In this document: positions 1-5,761 of the stretch, one piece after another
How positions within the stretch are numbered: the first letter of the stretch is position 1
Layout of the letters: each line of letters begins with the position of its first letter
Assembly: GCA_023436825.1 (NCBI GenBank)
Contig: JAEZHS010000419.1
Coordinates: 1 to 7,211, forward strand
DNA: 7,211 bases
Source of the DNA: Pseudomonadota bacterium
GTDB lineage: Bacteria; Pseudomonadota; Alphaproteobacteria; Reyranellales; Reyranellaceae
Direction: 5' to 3'
Notes under the pieces: generated by a model
The model's database searches: none
Told to the model about the DNA's origin: nothing
Seen by the model: only the letters and a program-made list of their open reading frames with translations
Made by a program: the position numbers and the translations under genes

Positions 1-67
1 CTTGGGAGCGTGGCGAACGATGGTTGCCTAGCTGTCGGCGAGTGCTGCGGGCTTGTACCCAGCGAGC

Positions 68-622
68 CTACTCCGTGATCTCGCGGATCACGCGGCACGG
101 ATTGCCGGCGGCAAGCACGCCCTGCGGCACTTCGCGCGTCACCACGCTGCCGGCGCCCGTCACCGCGCGCGAGCCGATCCGCACGCCGGGCAGGATGATC
201 GCGCCGCCGCCCACCCACACGTCCGAGCCGATGTGCACCGGCTTGCCGGACTCCTCGCGCCGACGCTGCTCGGCGTTGAACGGGTGCGTGGCGGTGTAGA
301 TCTGCACCGCCGGGCCGAACAGCGTGAAGCTGCCGATTTTTACTTGGCAGACGTCGAGCACGACGCAGTTGAAGTTGAACAACACCCGCTCGCCCAGCTC
401 GATGTTGGTGCCGTAGTCGCAGAAGAACGGCGGCTACATCCACACCGAGTCGGCGCCGGCGCCGAACAGCGCGCCGAGGCGTCGCCGCTCGTCCCGCTCC
501 GCCTCGCGGGTGGCGTTCAGCGCCTGGCAGAGATCGCGCGCCCGCGTCCGGCCCGCCGCCAGCTCCGGGTCCATCGGGTCGTAGAGCTCTCCGTCCAGCA
601 TCTTCTGGCGCTCGGTCTTCAT
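68..622 (-). pseudogene. maa: Maltose/galactoside O-acetyltransferase (Maa/NodL/LacA type), interrupted by an in-frame amber codon
   Basis: The minus strand encodes a left-handed beta-helix (hexapeptide-repeat) acetyltransferase of 184 codons, the usual Maa length. Such enzymes move acetyl from acetyl-CoA to a sugar hydroxyl in the cytoplasm. The N-terminal Mac domain begins MKTERQKMLDGELYDP. The core has the GTNIELGERV stretch, TATHP with the expected catalytic His at codon 113, hexapeptide turns such as IGSDVWVGGGAIILPGVRIG, and the typical ending GNPCRVIREI. The ATG at 622-620 is chosen because GAGGAG lies about 7 bases upstream and the protein starts where the family does; an in-frame ATG at 658 would add 12 atypical residues. 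Codon 63 is TAG (plus-strand 434-436) in the motif VWM-stop-PPFFCDYG, where relatives usually have Gln. The frame is open on both sides, so one C-to-T change explains the break. The product would be a 62-residue fragment lacking the active site, unless TAG is a sequencing error or is suppressed. Confidence 0.88.
434..436 (-). other. Premature amber (TAG) codon in the acetyltransferase gene
   Basis: On the minus strand the codons run GTG TGG ATG TAG CCG CCG TTC TTC TGC GAC TAC. In this family the segment normally reads W-[I/M]-Q-P-P-F-[F/Y]-C-D-Y-G, so TAG stands where CAG (Gln) is expected. No frameshift is involved. The lesion lies between the N-terminal Mac domain and the beta-helix. Confidence 0.85.
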
Positions 623-714
623 GCGGGCTCCTCGTGTGGCGGAGAAATGGTGACGCAATGTTTGACACTCCGGTGCCCAACGTTCTGCCCACCATTCCGG
701 CCCCGTCGGAAAAC

Positions 715-720
715 ATTATA
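715..720 (-). promoter_or_regulatory. Putative -10 box (TATAAT) for the leftward acetyltransferase gene
   Basis: The minus strand reads CCATATAATGTTTT here, an exact match to the sigma-70 -10 consensus. It sits about 95 bases upstream of the acetyltransferase start, in an otherwise GC-rich stretch. No good TTGACA -35 lies 16-18 bases upstream; that position holds the AACGTTAG repeats instead. This could mean activator dependence, or that the match is chance. Confidence 0.4.
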
Positions 721-738
721 TGGCCCCCGGCCGGCGCC

Positions 739-762
739 TAACGTTTTTGCCTCTAACGTTTT
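739..762. repeat. Tandem AACGTT-type direct repeats, possible regulator site
   Basis: TAACGTTTT occurs at 739-747 and again at 754-762, a period of 15 bases. A third AACGTT core lies at 679-684. On the minus strand the tandem pair reads AAAACGTTAG twice and covers the place where the -35 element of the 715-720 promoter would be. AACGTT is itself palindromic. The second copy also sits in the loop of a small hairpin with CCTCT/AGAGG arms at about 750-768. A regulator site is inference. Confidence 0.35.
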
Positions 763-924
763 CAGAGGAGGTTGCCGCCACGGCGGTGGCGCCGCGCCGT
801 CGGCTGGCAGCAGAAGGTCGAGCGCGCGGTGGTGCATCGGGGGCGCCATCCCGAAGGAAGCGTCGGGAAGCGCGCCGGGGTAATTTCCTGTACCGCGTGA
901 AACGGGAGGGCCGTCGAGGAAGTC

Positions 925-936
925 TACATTGATGTA
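925..936. promoter_or_regulatory. Inverted repeat TACAT-TG-ATGTA upstream of the operon
   Basis: TACATTGATGTA is a perfect 5-bp inverted repeat with a 2-base centre, in one of the few AT-richer patches upstream of the gene at 1005. Its size fits half-sites for a dimeric helix-turn-helix regulator. Its position about 70 bases before the start codon would suit an operator or activator site. No binding protein can be named. Confidence 0.3.
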
Positions 937-949
937 TGGTGTTAAGCTG

Positions 950-972
950 GCCGTCGTTGTAGCAACGCCGGC
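950..972 (+). promoter_or_regulatory. Imperfect palindrome/stem-loop in the probable 5' leader of the operon
   Basis: The arms CGTTG (955-959) and CAACG (963-967) surround a TAG loop. Outside one T/C mismatch the pairing continues with GCCG (950-953) and CGGC (969-972). This gives nine base pairs with a 3-base loop, ending about 30 bases before the TTG start at 1005. There is no T-run, so it is not a classical terminator. It could be an operator or an RNA hairpin affecting translation. Confidence 0.35.
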
Positions 973-1004
973 GGAAACGGGCGCGGCATGAAGGGAAGTC
1001 TGTT

Positions 1005-1859
1005 TTGTCGAGAGTAGGGCCATTGGATGCAGATGAGCTCGTTCGCGTGGTCGATGCCGCCTTGGTGGAACTGCATGGCAGGCGCGTGACCGAGCTCGGC
1101 ATCGACGGAAGCGGCCTGTTCAGCCACTACGTCAATCTGCTGGGGCAGGGCGCCATTCTTCGGGAAGACGAAATCCGGGCCTTCCGGTTGGTGCGGGAAG
1201 CCTTGCCAGCCTATGCCGGATACGCGGTGCTCCGTGCCGGATTGGGCGAACTGGCTTTCCTCCTCAACGGTGCCGGACTGCCCGTCATTGCGTGCGAGCC
1301 GAACACGGCACGAGTTCAGGCGCTGGAAGCGGGGCTTGACCATCTCGTGAAGGCGACGCTCTTAAGTCAGAAGACCCTTACCGTCGTCCCGGGGTTCGTG
1401 CCTGATCGTGTCGAGGTGCGGCCTCTGTTGGGGATCGCCACGGATTTCGTTTTCAACCTGCCTCTCGAGCGGGATGGTGCCTTCTGCAGTGGCCTGCGGC
1501 AGCTCGACGGTCTTCTTGTCAATCCCCGTCTTTTCATTCGGCTGCGCGAGACACAATCGGAGCAGGCGGCCGCGGTGGATTTCCTGCGGTCTCTGGGGTT
1601 TATCAGTCTTACGGAGTTCCCGGCGGAGCAGATGCTTCACTTTTCTCGGCAGCCCGCAAGTCGGCAAGAGGCGGCCGTCGCCATCGCACCTGGTACGACG
1701 ATGACGCGAGAGGCCACTTCCCTCTCGGAGCTCGATAGGCTGGTCGACCACTTGATGTCCCTTGCGCCCCCGACGACACCACAGCGCGCGGACACTACTT
1801 GGGTGGAGCGCCGCCGCCGGAAATTCGACCTTCGCTCCGCGCTGGGCGACGACGAATGA
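1005..1859 (+). CDS. Putative SAM-methyltransferase-fold protein, first gene of the carbamoyltransferase operon
   Basis: This 284-aa protein is not closely recognised, but its core resembles a class I SAM-dependent methyltransferase. A strand and glycine loop YAVLRAGLGE (73-82) stand at the motif I position. They are followed by a helix, then PVIACEPN (93-100) with an acidic residue (E98) where SAM ribose is normally bound. Further strands are IATDFVFNLP (144-153) and LDGLLVNPRLFIRL (167-180). Motif I lacks the usual leading acidic residue and has only two glycines, so activity is uncertain. Residues about 220-284 form a polar tail ending in a basic patch (VERRRRKF, 267-274). The TTG start is chosen because AGGGAAG (992-998) lies a suitable distance upstream; an ATG at 988 is in another frame and stops after nine codons. 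The TGA stop overlaps the next ATG as ATGA, so the two genes are probably translationally coupled. There is no signal peptide or membrane helix. Confidence 0.7.
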   Translation: MSRVGPLDADELVRVVDAALVELHGRRVTELGIDGSGLFSHYVNLLGQGAILREDEIRAFRLVREALPAYAGYAVLRAGLGELAFLLNGAGLPVIACEPNTARVQALEAGLDHLVKATLLSQKTLTVVPGFVPDRVEVRPLLGIATDFVFNLPLERDGAFCSGLRQLDGLLVNPRLFIRLRETQSEQAAAVDFLRSLGFISLTEFPAEQMLHFSRQPASRQEAAVAIAPGTTMTREATSLSELDRLVDHLMSLAPPTTPQRADTTWVERRRRKFDLRSALGDDE

Positions 1860-3547
1860 ACGTCCTCGGGATCTCCTGTTACTACCACGATGCCGCGGCG
1901 GCCCTAGTCCGTGACGGCGTCGTGATCGCGGCGGCCGAGGAGGAGCGTTTTACGCGGCGCAAGCACGATCGGTCGTTCCCGGCCAAGGCCATCCGCTTCT
2001 GCCTGGAGTTCGGCGGTCTCCAGGGGGCCGATGTCGACCTGGCGGTATTCTACGAAAAGCCGCTGCGCAAGCTGCAGCGCCGCCTTCAGACGGCGGCGTC
2101 GTCGGGCGACGCTGCGAGCAGCGCCGTCGCCCGTCACGTCCGGCACTACCTGCATCAGCTGGCGACGTTGCCGCAGTTGCTGGCGGATACGATCGGCTAC
2201 AACGGCGAGCTGCTGTACAGCGAGCACCATCTCTCCCATGCCGCGTCCTGCTTCTACGCTTCACCCTTCGATGAGGCCGCCATCCTGACTGTCGATGGCG
2301 TCGGGGAGTGGGCCACCACGGGCCAGTTCATCGGCAGCGGCAACAGGATCGAAGCGCTGCGGGAGATCCGCTATCCGCAATCGCTCGGCATGTTCTACGC
2401 CGCCTTGACCGCCTATCTGGGCTTCGAAGTCAATGAAGGCGAGTACAAGGTCATGGGGCTGGCGTCATATGGCCAGCCCGTCTACGGCGCCGAGATGGCG
2501 AAGCTGATGGAGCTCCACGACGACGGCAGCTTCCGCGTCGACCTGAGCTTCTTCGACTATGTGCATTCGCTCGAGCGCATGTTCTCGCCGAAGCTGGTCG
2601 AGCTGCTGGGCCCGCCACGCCTGCCGGCGGAGCCGGTGGAACGACGGCACATGGATATCGCCGCATCGGTGCAGAGGCGGGTCGAGGAGGCCTTGAGCAA
2701 TCTCGCCCGTTCCCTGAAGGACGCCACCGGCTCGCGCCATCTCTGCATGGCGGGAGGCGTCGCCCACAACGTCGTGGCCAACTCGGCCATCCAGCGTTCG
2801 GGGATGTTCGACGACGTCTTCATCCAGCCGGCGTCGGGCGACAGCGGCGCGGCAGTGGGCGCCGCTCTGGAAGGGTACTGGCGCGCCGTCGAAACGCCGC
2901 GGACACCGCGGCCACACTACGATACATGCCTTGGACCGGCGTTCGACGAAGCGGCCATCGCCAAGGTGCTGAAGGCGCGACGCCTGACCTTCCAGAAGCT
3001 GCCGCCCGAAGAGCTCTGTGGCGAAGTCGCGAAGCTGATCCACGCCGACCTGGTCGTCGGCTGGTTCCAGGGGCGCATGGAGTTCGGGCCGCGCGCGTTG
3101 GGGCAGCGCAGCATCCTGGGCAATGCCTGCAATCCCGAGACCAAGGACATCCTCAATGTGCGCGTGAAGCTGCGCGAGGAATTCCGGCCGTTCGCGCCCA
3201 TCGTCACCGAGGAGGCGCTCGACCTCTACTTTGACCAGCCGACTCCCAGCCCCTACATGCTCTACGCGCCACGCGTAAGGCCGGGCATGGAGGCGCGGGT
3301 GCCCGCCGGCACCCATGTCGACGGGACGGCGCGCGTCCAGACCGTCTCGGCCGAGCGCAACCCGCTGCTTCATCGCCTTTTGAAGGAGTTCGAGGCCCTG
3401 AGCGGCGTTCCGGTGATGATCAACACATCGTTCAATGTTAAAGGCGAGCCGATCGTCTGTACGCCGGAGGATGCCGTGAACTGCTTCCTGCGAACGGATA
3501 TCGACTATCTCGCGATCGGCGACTTTCTGGTCGAGAAGGCCTTTTGA
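1856..3547 (+). CDS. Carbamoyltransferase, NodU/CmcH (TobZ-like) family
   Basis: This 563-aa cytoplasmic enzyme would transfer carbamoyl from carbamoyl phosphate, via a carbamoyl-AMP intermediate, to an acceptor hydroxyl. Both family domains are present. The N-terminal Kae1-like half starts MNVLGISCYYHDAAAALV (H11 near the start, as in the family) and has AEEERFTRRKHD (27-38), EHHLSHAASCFY (123-134) with the HxxxH metal site, TVDGVGEW (145-152), EYKVMGLASYG (196-206) and MAGGVAHNVVAN (298-309). The C-terminal half has GWFQGRMEFGPRALGQRSIL (402-421), REEFRPFAPIV (440-450) and the signature MINTSFNVKGEPIV (521-534). Length is normal and no key motif is missing. The ATG at 1856 is chosen because the protein begins there as the family does and because it forms an ATGA overlap with the upstream stop. 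It lacks its own Shine-Dalgarno, which suggests coupling. NodU, antibiotic, saxitoxin and capsule carbamoyltransferases share this fold, so the acceptor cannot be deduced. Confidence 0.95.
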   Translation: MNVLGISCYYHDAAAALVRDGVVIAAAEEERFTRRKHDRSFPAKAIRFCLEFGGLQGADVDLAVFYEKPLRKLQRRLQTAASSGDAASSAVARHVRHYLHQLATLPQLLADTIGYNGELLYSEHHLSHAASCFYASPFDEAAILTVDGVGEWATTGQFIGSGNRIEALREIRYPQSLGMFYAALTAYLGFEVNEGEYKVMGLASYGQPVYGAEMAKLMELHDDGSFRVDLSFFDYVHSLERMFSPKLVELLGPPRLPAEPVERRHMDIAASVQRRVEEALSNLARSLKDATGSRHLCMAGGVAHNVVANSAIQRSGMFDDVFIQPASGDSGAAVGAALEGYWRAVETPRTPRPHYDTCLGPAFDEAAIAKVLKARRLTFQKLPPEELCGEVAKLIHADLVVGWFQGRMEFGPRALGQRSILGNACNPETKDILNVRVKLREEFRPFAPIVTEEALDLYFDQPTPSPYMLYAPRVRPGMEARVPAGTHVDGTARVQTVSAERNPLLHRLLKEFEALSGVPVMINTSFNVKGEPIVCTPEDAVNCFLRTDIDYLAIGDFLVEKAF

Positions 3548-3548
3548 C

Positions 3549-3737
3549 ATGAGCGAAGAGCGGAACTACCCCGTGACGATCCTCCAGCAGGCCCTGCAGC
3601 GCCATCTCGACGACGCGCAGGCCGCGGGCCACGGTTGGCTGGTCGATGTCGTCGCCCTCCTCATCAAGGAGGCGGCCCTCGTGCCGGCGCCCGAGACGCG
3701 CACCGAGACCCTCCCGGACTACATCTATCCGCACTGA
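3549..3737 (+). CDS. Small hypothetical protein (62 aa) between carbamoyltransferase and SGNH gene
   Basis: I do not recognise this protein. It begins one base after the carbamoyltransferase stop, with GAGAAGG about 9 bases upstream as a possible ribosome-binding site. Two helical stretches are likely: an amphipathic TILQQALQRHLDDAQAAGH (10-28) and a hydrophobic WLVDVVALLIKEAAL (30-44). These are followed by a Pro/Thr/Glu-rich tail ending LPDYIYPH. The second helix has charged residues and is too short to be a confident membrane anchor. It does not resemble the membrane-anchored DUF5989/SxtK-like small proteins often found beside carbamoyltransferases. The stop TGA is in the same frame as the next gene, with five sense codons between, so the two could have been or could occasionally be one polypeptide. 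A partner or regulatory subunit of a neighbour is a reasonable guess only. Confidence 0.7.
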   Translation: MSEERNYPVTILQQALQRHLDDAQAAGHGWLVDVVALLIKEAALVPAPETRTETLPDYIYPH

Positions 3738-3755
3738 TCGACGCGACGGCTTGAA

Positions 3756-5630
3756 ATGGCCGCCCTGGCCGAAACCCGCGATCTTGGATCGTCGCTGCCG
3801 CTGCCCGCCGACGTGCGCCGGATCTGCTGCATTGGCGATTCGGTCACCTACGGTCAGGGCGTCGCGCCGCGCCAGACGCTTGCTGCGCACATCGCCCGCT
3901 TCGCCAACATGGCTTATCCCGACCAGATCGTATGGGTCGACAATCGCGGCCAGAGCTCCGGTAACATCTGGCATTCCTGGATTCCATTCGCCCGCCTTGC
4001 GGAGAAGGTTCGATACGACGCGGCGATCTTCAGCCTCTGCAACAACGATTCGCAGATTTTCGAATCGAACTCCGTTCAGTACTCCGATGCCGATGACCGG
4101 ACCTGGCTGAGGGACGGCAGCGTCGCTCCTCTGGTGCGTCGGACGATCGCCGATCTCGCACGGACGGCTGCCGAGCAGAAGCTGTGCCTGCTTCTCGATT
4201 TCTATACGTTTTGGGACAAGGATGCACCGCTGGTCGAGGCTGTTGGCCGCGAGTGCAGGTCGGTCGGCCTGCCATTTGTCGATCTGCTGCACTTTCTGAA
4301 GGAAGAGAGCCGCCTGTCGGTCGCCGAGTTCGCGGCGTCCCCGTTCGATGGCCATCCCTCCGATAGCGGACACCAGGCGGCGGCTCGCCGCATCGTCGAA
4401 GAGCTGATGGTCCATTGGCGACCTCCCGCCATGGCGGACGGGACGGTGGCTGAACGGCTTGTCGCCGCCTGCGATCACGCAATCCGTGACGGATGGGGCC
4501 CCGACGATATTTTCGACTGGGCACTTCGGGTCCTCGATGCCAAGGAAACCATCGAGCGGCGCCACCGGGCGAGGGCAGGCGTGGCCGCATTCGGCGATCT
4601 GGCGGGGGCCCGCGCCGCCATCGAGCAGCGCTACCGACGCTGGTATGCCGACCGCAGCGCCGCCGTGCAGGCTCGACTGTTGCGCGATCGGCGCGGCGAA
4701 CTCTCCAACATGCTGGAACAGGCCTACGCCTCGGTGCGCAATCTCGATGAGATGGCCTTCACGGCACAGCAGATCGATCCGTCGATGGCCGCTGAACTCT
4801 GGGCCCTGCTCGAAGCCGCTGGCTACTACTCGAGCGCCGATCGCCTGCTGGATCTGCCGGCCGATCTGAAGGGGCGACTCCTCGGCATGGCCGAAGCAGT
4901 GACGGCCCAGCAAGCCACCGACCAAGGTCCGCTTTCCGAGGCATATGCAGCGGTCCGGCGCGATTTCGAGGGCAACGTGCGAAGCCTCGCTGCGCGGTTG
5001 CCCGAGAGGCTGGACCCGGAAAGCATCGATGTTCCGTCAAAGCGCTTGTGGCAGGTCGCTTACTATCTGGCGCAATCCAGTCAGGTCTCCTTGAAGTCAT
5101 TCGCGGAAGCGACGGCGCACGCGGCGTCTGGCCCGCCACCCGCGCCCGTATTTCTCACGACGGTCGACGTCCGCATAGAGCGGTCGCCAGGTCGGCCCAA
5201 GCGCGGGGGCGTGTTCAATCTCACCGTGGAAGTAGATTACGTCGAGCCATTGCGGGCGAGACGCAGCGACAAGCTGTGGGCCGGCGCCGATGAAGACGCG
5301 TATGTCTATCGTTTCGAGATGCCGTTGTTGCTGCTGGGCGACGTCGGTATAGGCGTGCCAACCTGGGATGCCACGCACAAGTGCTTCTTGGACGGCGAGC
5401 TACGGCTAGCACGCGTCGAAATCGCCAACGCCGTGCCAGGGGCGCCCGATCGGCCGCGGCCATTCGTGTGGCAGCCCGCCAGCGACGCCAAGCCAATCCA
5501 CTGGCTCAGCCTGGAACAGCTATCGATGGCGGGGCAGAAGTCCGCTCTGCCGCTTGTCCCACCTCAGCCATCGCCCACCCGCGGAGTGGTCGACAAATTT
5601 CGACGGCTCTGGCGACCGTTCTCTAATTAA
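3756..5630 (+). CDS. SGNH/GDSL-hydrolase-like protein with long C-terminal extension
   Basis: This is a 624-aa protein. Residues about 20-222 match the SGNH-hydrolase fold. Block I is CCIGDSVTYGQG with nucleophile Ser29, block II is DNRGQSSGN with Gly65, block III is SLCNNDS with Asn97, and block V is DGHPSDSGHQAAARRI with Asp198 and His200. All four SGNH residues are present; the Asp is two rather than three residues before His. Such domains cut or transfer acyl esters on sugars, lipids or proteins. Residues about 230-460 look mainly helical and charged. Residues about 465-590 look beta-rich (FLTTVDVRIER, VFNLTVEVDYVEPLR, YVYRFEMPLLLLGDVGI), possibly a beta-sandwich binding domain. I do not recognise either part. 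The C-terminus is basic (VVDKFRRLWRPF). There is no signal peptide, so it probably acts in the cytoplasm. The ATG at 3756 is the first start after the in-frame TGA at 3735; it lacks a clear Shine-Dalgarno, so coupling to the upstream gene is likely. Confidence 0.85.
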   Translation: MAALAETRDLGSSLPLPADVRRICCIGDSVTYGQGVAPRQTLAAHIARFANMAYPDQIVWVDNRGQSSGNIWHSWIPFARLAEKVRYDAAIFSLCNNDSQIFESNSVQYSDADDRTWLRDGSVAPLVRRTIADLARTAAEQKLCLLLDFYTFWDKDAPLVEAVGRECRSVGLPFVDLLHFLKEESRLSVAEFAASPFDGHPSDSGHQAAARRIVEELMVHWRPPAMADGTVAERLVAACDHAIRDGWGPDDIFDWALRVLDAKETIERRHRARAGVAAFGDLAGARAAIEQRYRRWYADRSAAVQARLLRDRRGELSNMLEQAYASVRNLDEMAFTAQQIDPSMAAELWALLEAAGYYSSADRLLDLPADLKGRLLGMAEAVTAQQATDQGPLSEAYAAVRRDFEGNVRSLAARLPERLDPESIDVPSKRLWQVAYYLAQSSQVSLKSFAEATAHAASGPPPAPVFLTTVDVRIERSPGRPKRGGVFNLTVEVDYVEPLRARRSDKLWAGADEDAYVYRFEMPLLLLGDVGIGVPTWDATHKCFLDGELRLARVEIANAVPGAPDRPRPFVWQPASDAKPIHWLSLEQLSMAGQKSALPLVPPQPSPTRGVVDKFRRLWRPFSN

Positions 5631-5686
5631 CAACGTATGGTTGTAAAATATTTCGACAGGACAGCGGCAGTTGGTCACAGTTCTTG

Positions 5687-5702
5687 CATTGTAAGTTCAA
5701 TG
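5687..5702. promoter_or_regulatory. Inverted repeat CATTG-N6-CAATG upstream of the Crp/Fnr gene
   Basis: CATTGTAAGTTCAATG is a perfect 5-bp inverted repeat with a 6-base spacer, about 60 bases before the regulator's start. It resembles in size the sites bound by Crp/Fnr dimers, but the spacing does not match the FNR/FixK consensus TTGAT-N4-ATCAA. Autoregulation by the downstream gene is an inference. Confidence 0.35.
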
Positions 5703-5761
5703 AAAGCATCCGATGATACCAAGGATGCCTCGGTCGGGAAGCCGAGGTTTGGGGGCAGGAA

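Larger units (their letters stand above)
623..1004. other. Divergent intergenic region between the acetyltransferase gene and the four-gene operon
   Basis: About 380 bases separate the leftward and rightward genes. Reading frames cross this stretch on both strands, but they are rich in Arg, Ala and Pro, lack recognisable motifs and look like GC-rich chance frames. It contains the TATAAT-like box, the AACGTT motifs, and two inverted repeats near the operon start, each listed separately. I could not identify a convincing -35/-10 pair for the rightward operon. Confidence 0.6.

Noticed and set aside
53..883. 276-codon plus-strand open frame opposite the acetyltransferase gene
   Set aside because: It lies antisense to a clearly recognisable acetyltransferase, is full of Arg, Ala and His, and has no motif or ribosome-binding site. 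It is a GC-rich shadow frame.
2465..3550. 361-codon minus-strand open frame antisense to the carbamoyltransferase
   Set aside because: The plus-strand frame has all carbamoyltransferase motifs in order. The antisense product has no family features.
3549..3737. The 62-aa protein as a RiPP precursor peptide modified by the neighbouring enzymes
   Set aside because: It has no cysteines, no leader-cleavage motif and no recognisable RiPP-modifying enzyme nearby. Carbamoyltransferase and SGNH neighbours are not enough to support it.
3438..4925. 495-codon minus-strand open frame spanning the end of the carbamoyltransferase, the small gene and part of the SGNH gene
   Set aside because: It is long but crosses three plus-strand genes, and shows no recognised domain. 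Long antisense frames are expected at this GC content.
5630..5644. ACAAC/GTTGT hairpin after the SGNH stop codon as an intrinsic terminator
   Set aside because: The stem is only five mostly weak pairs, and a short AAAA follows rather than a T-run on the transcribed strand.
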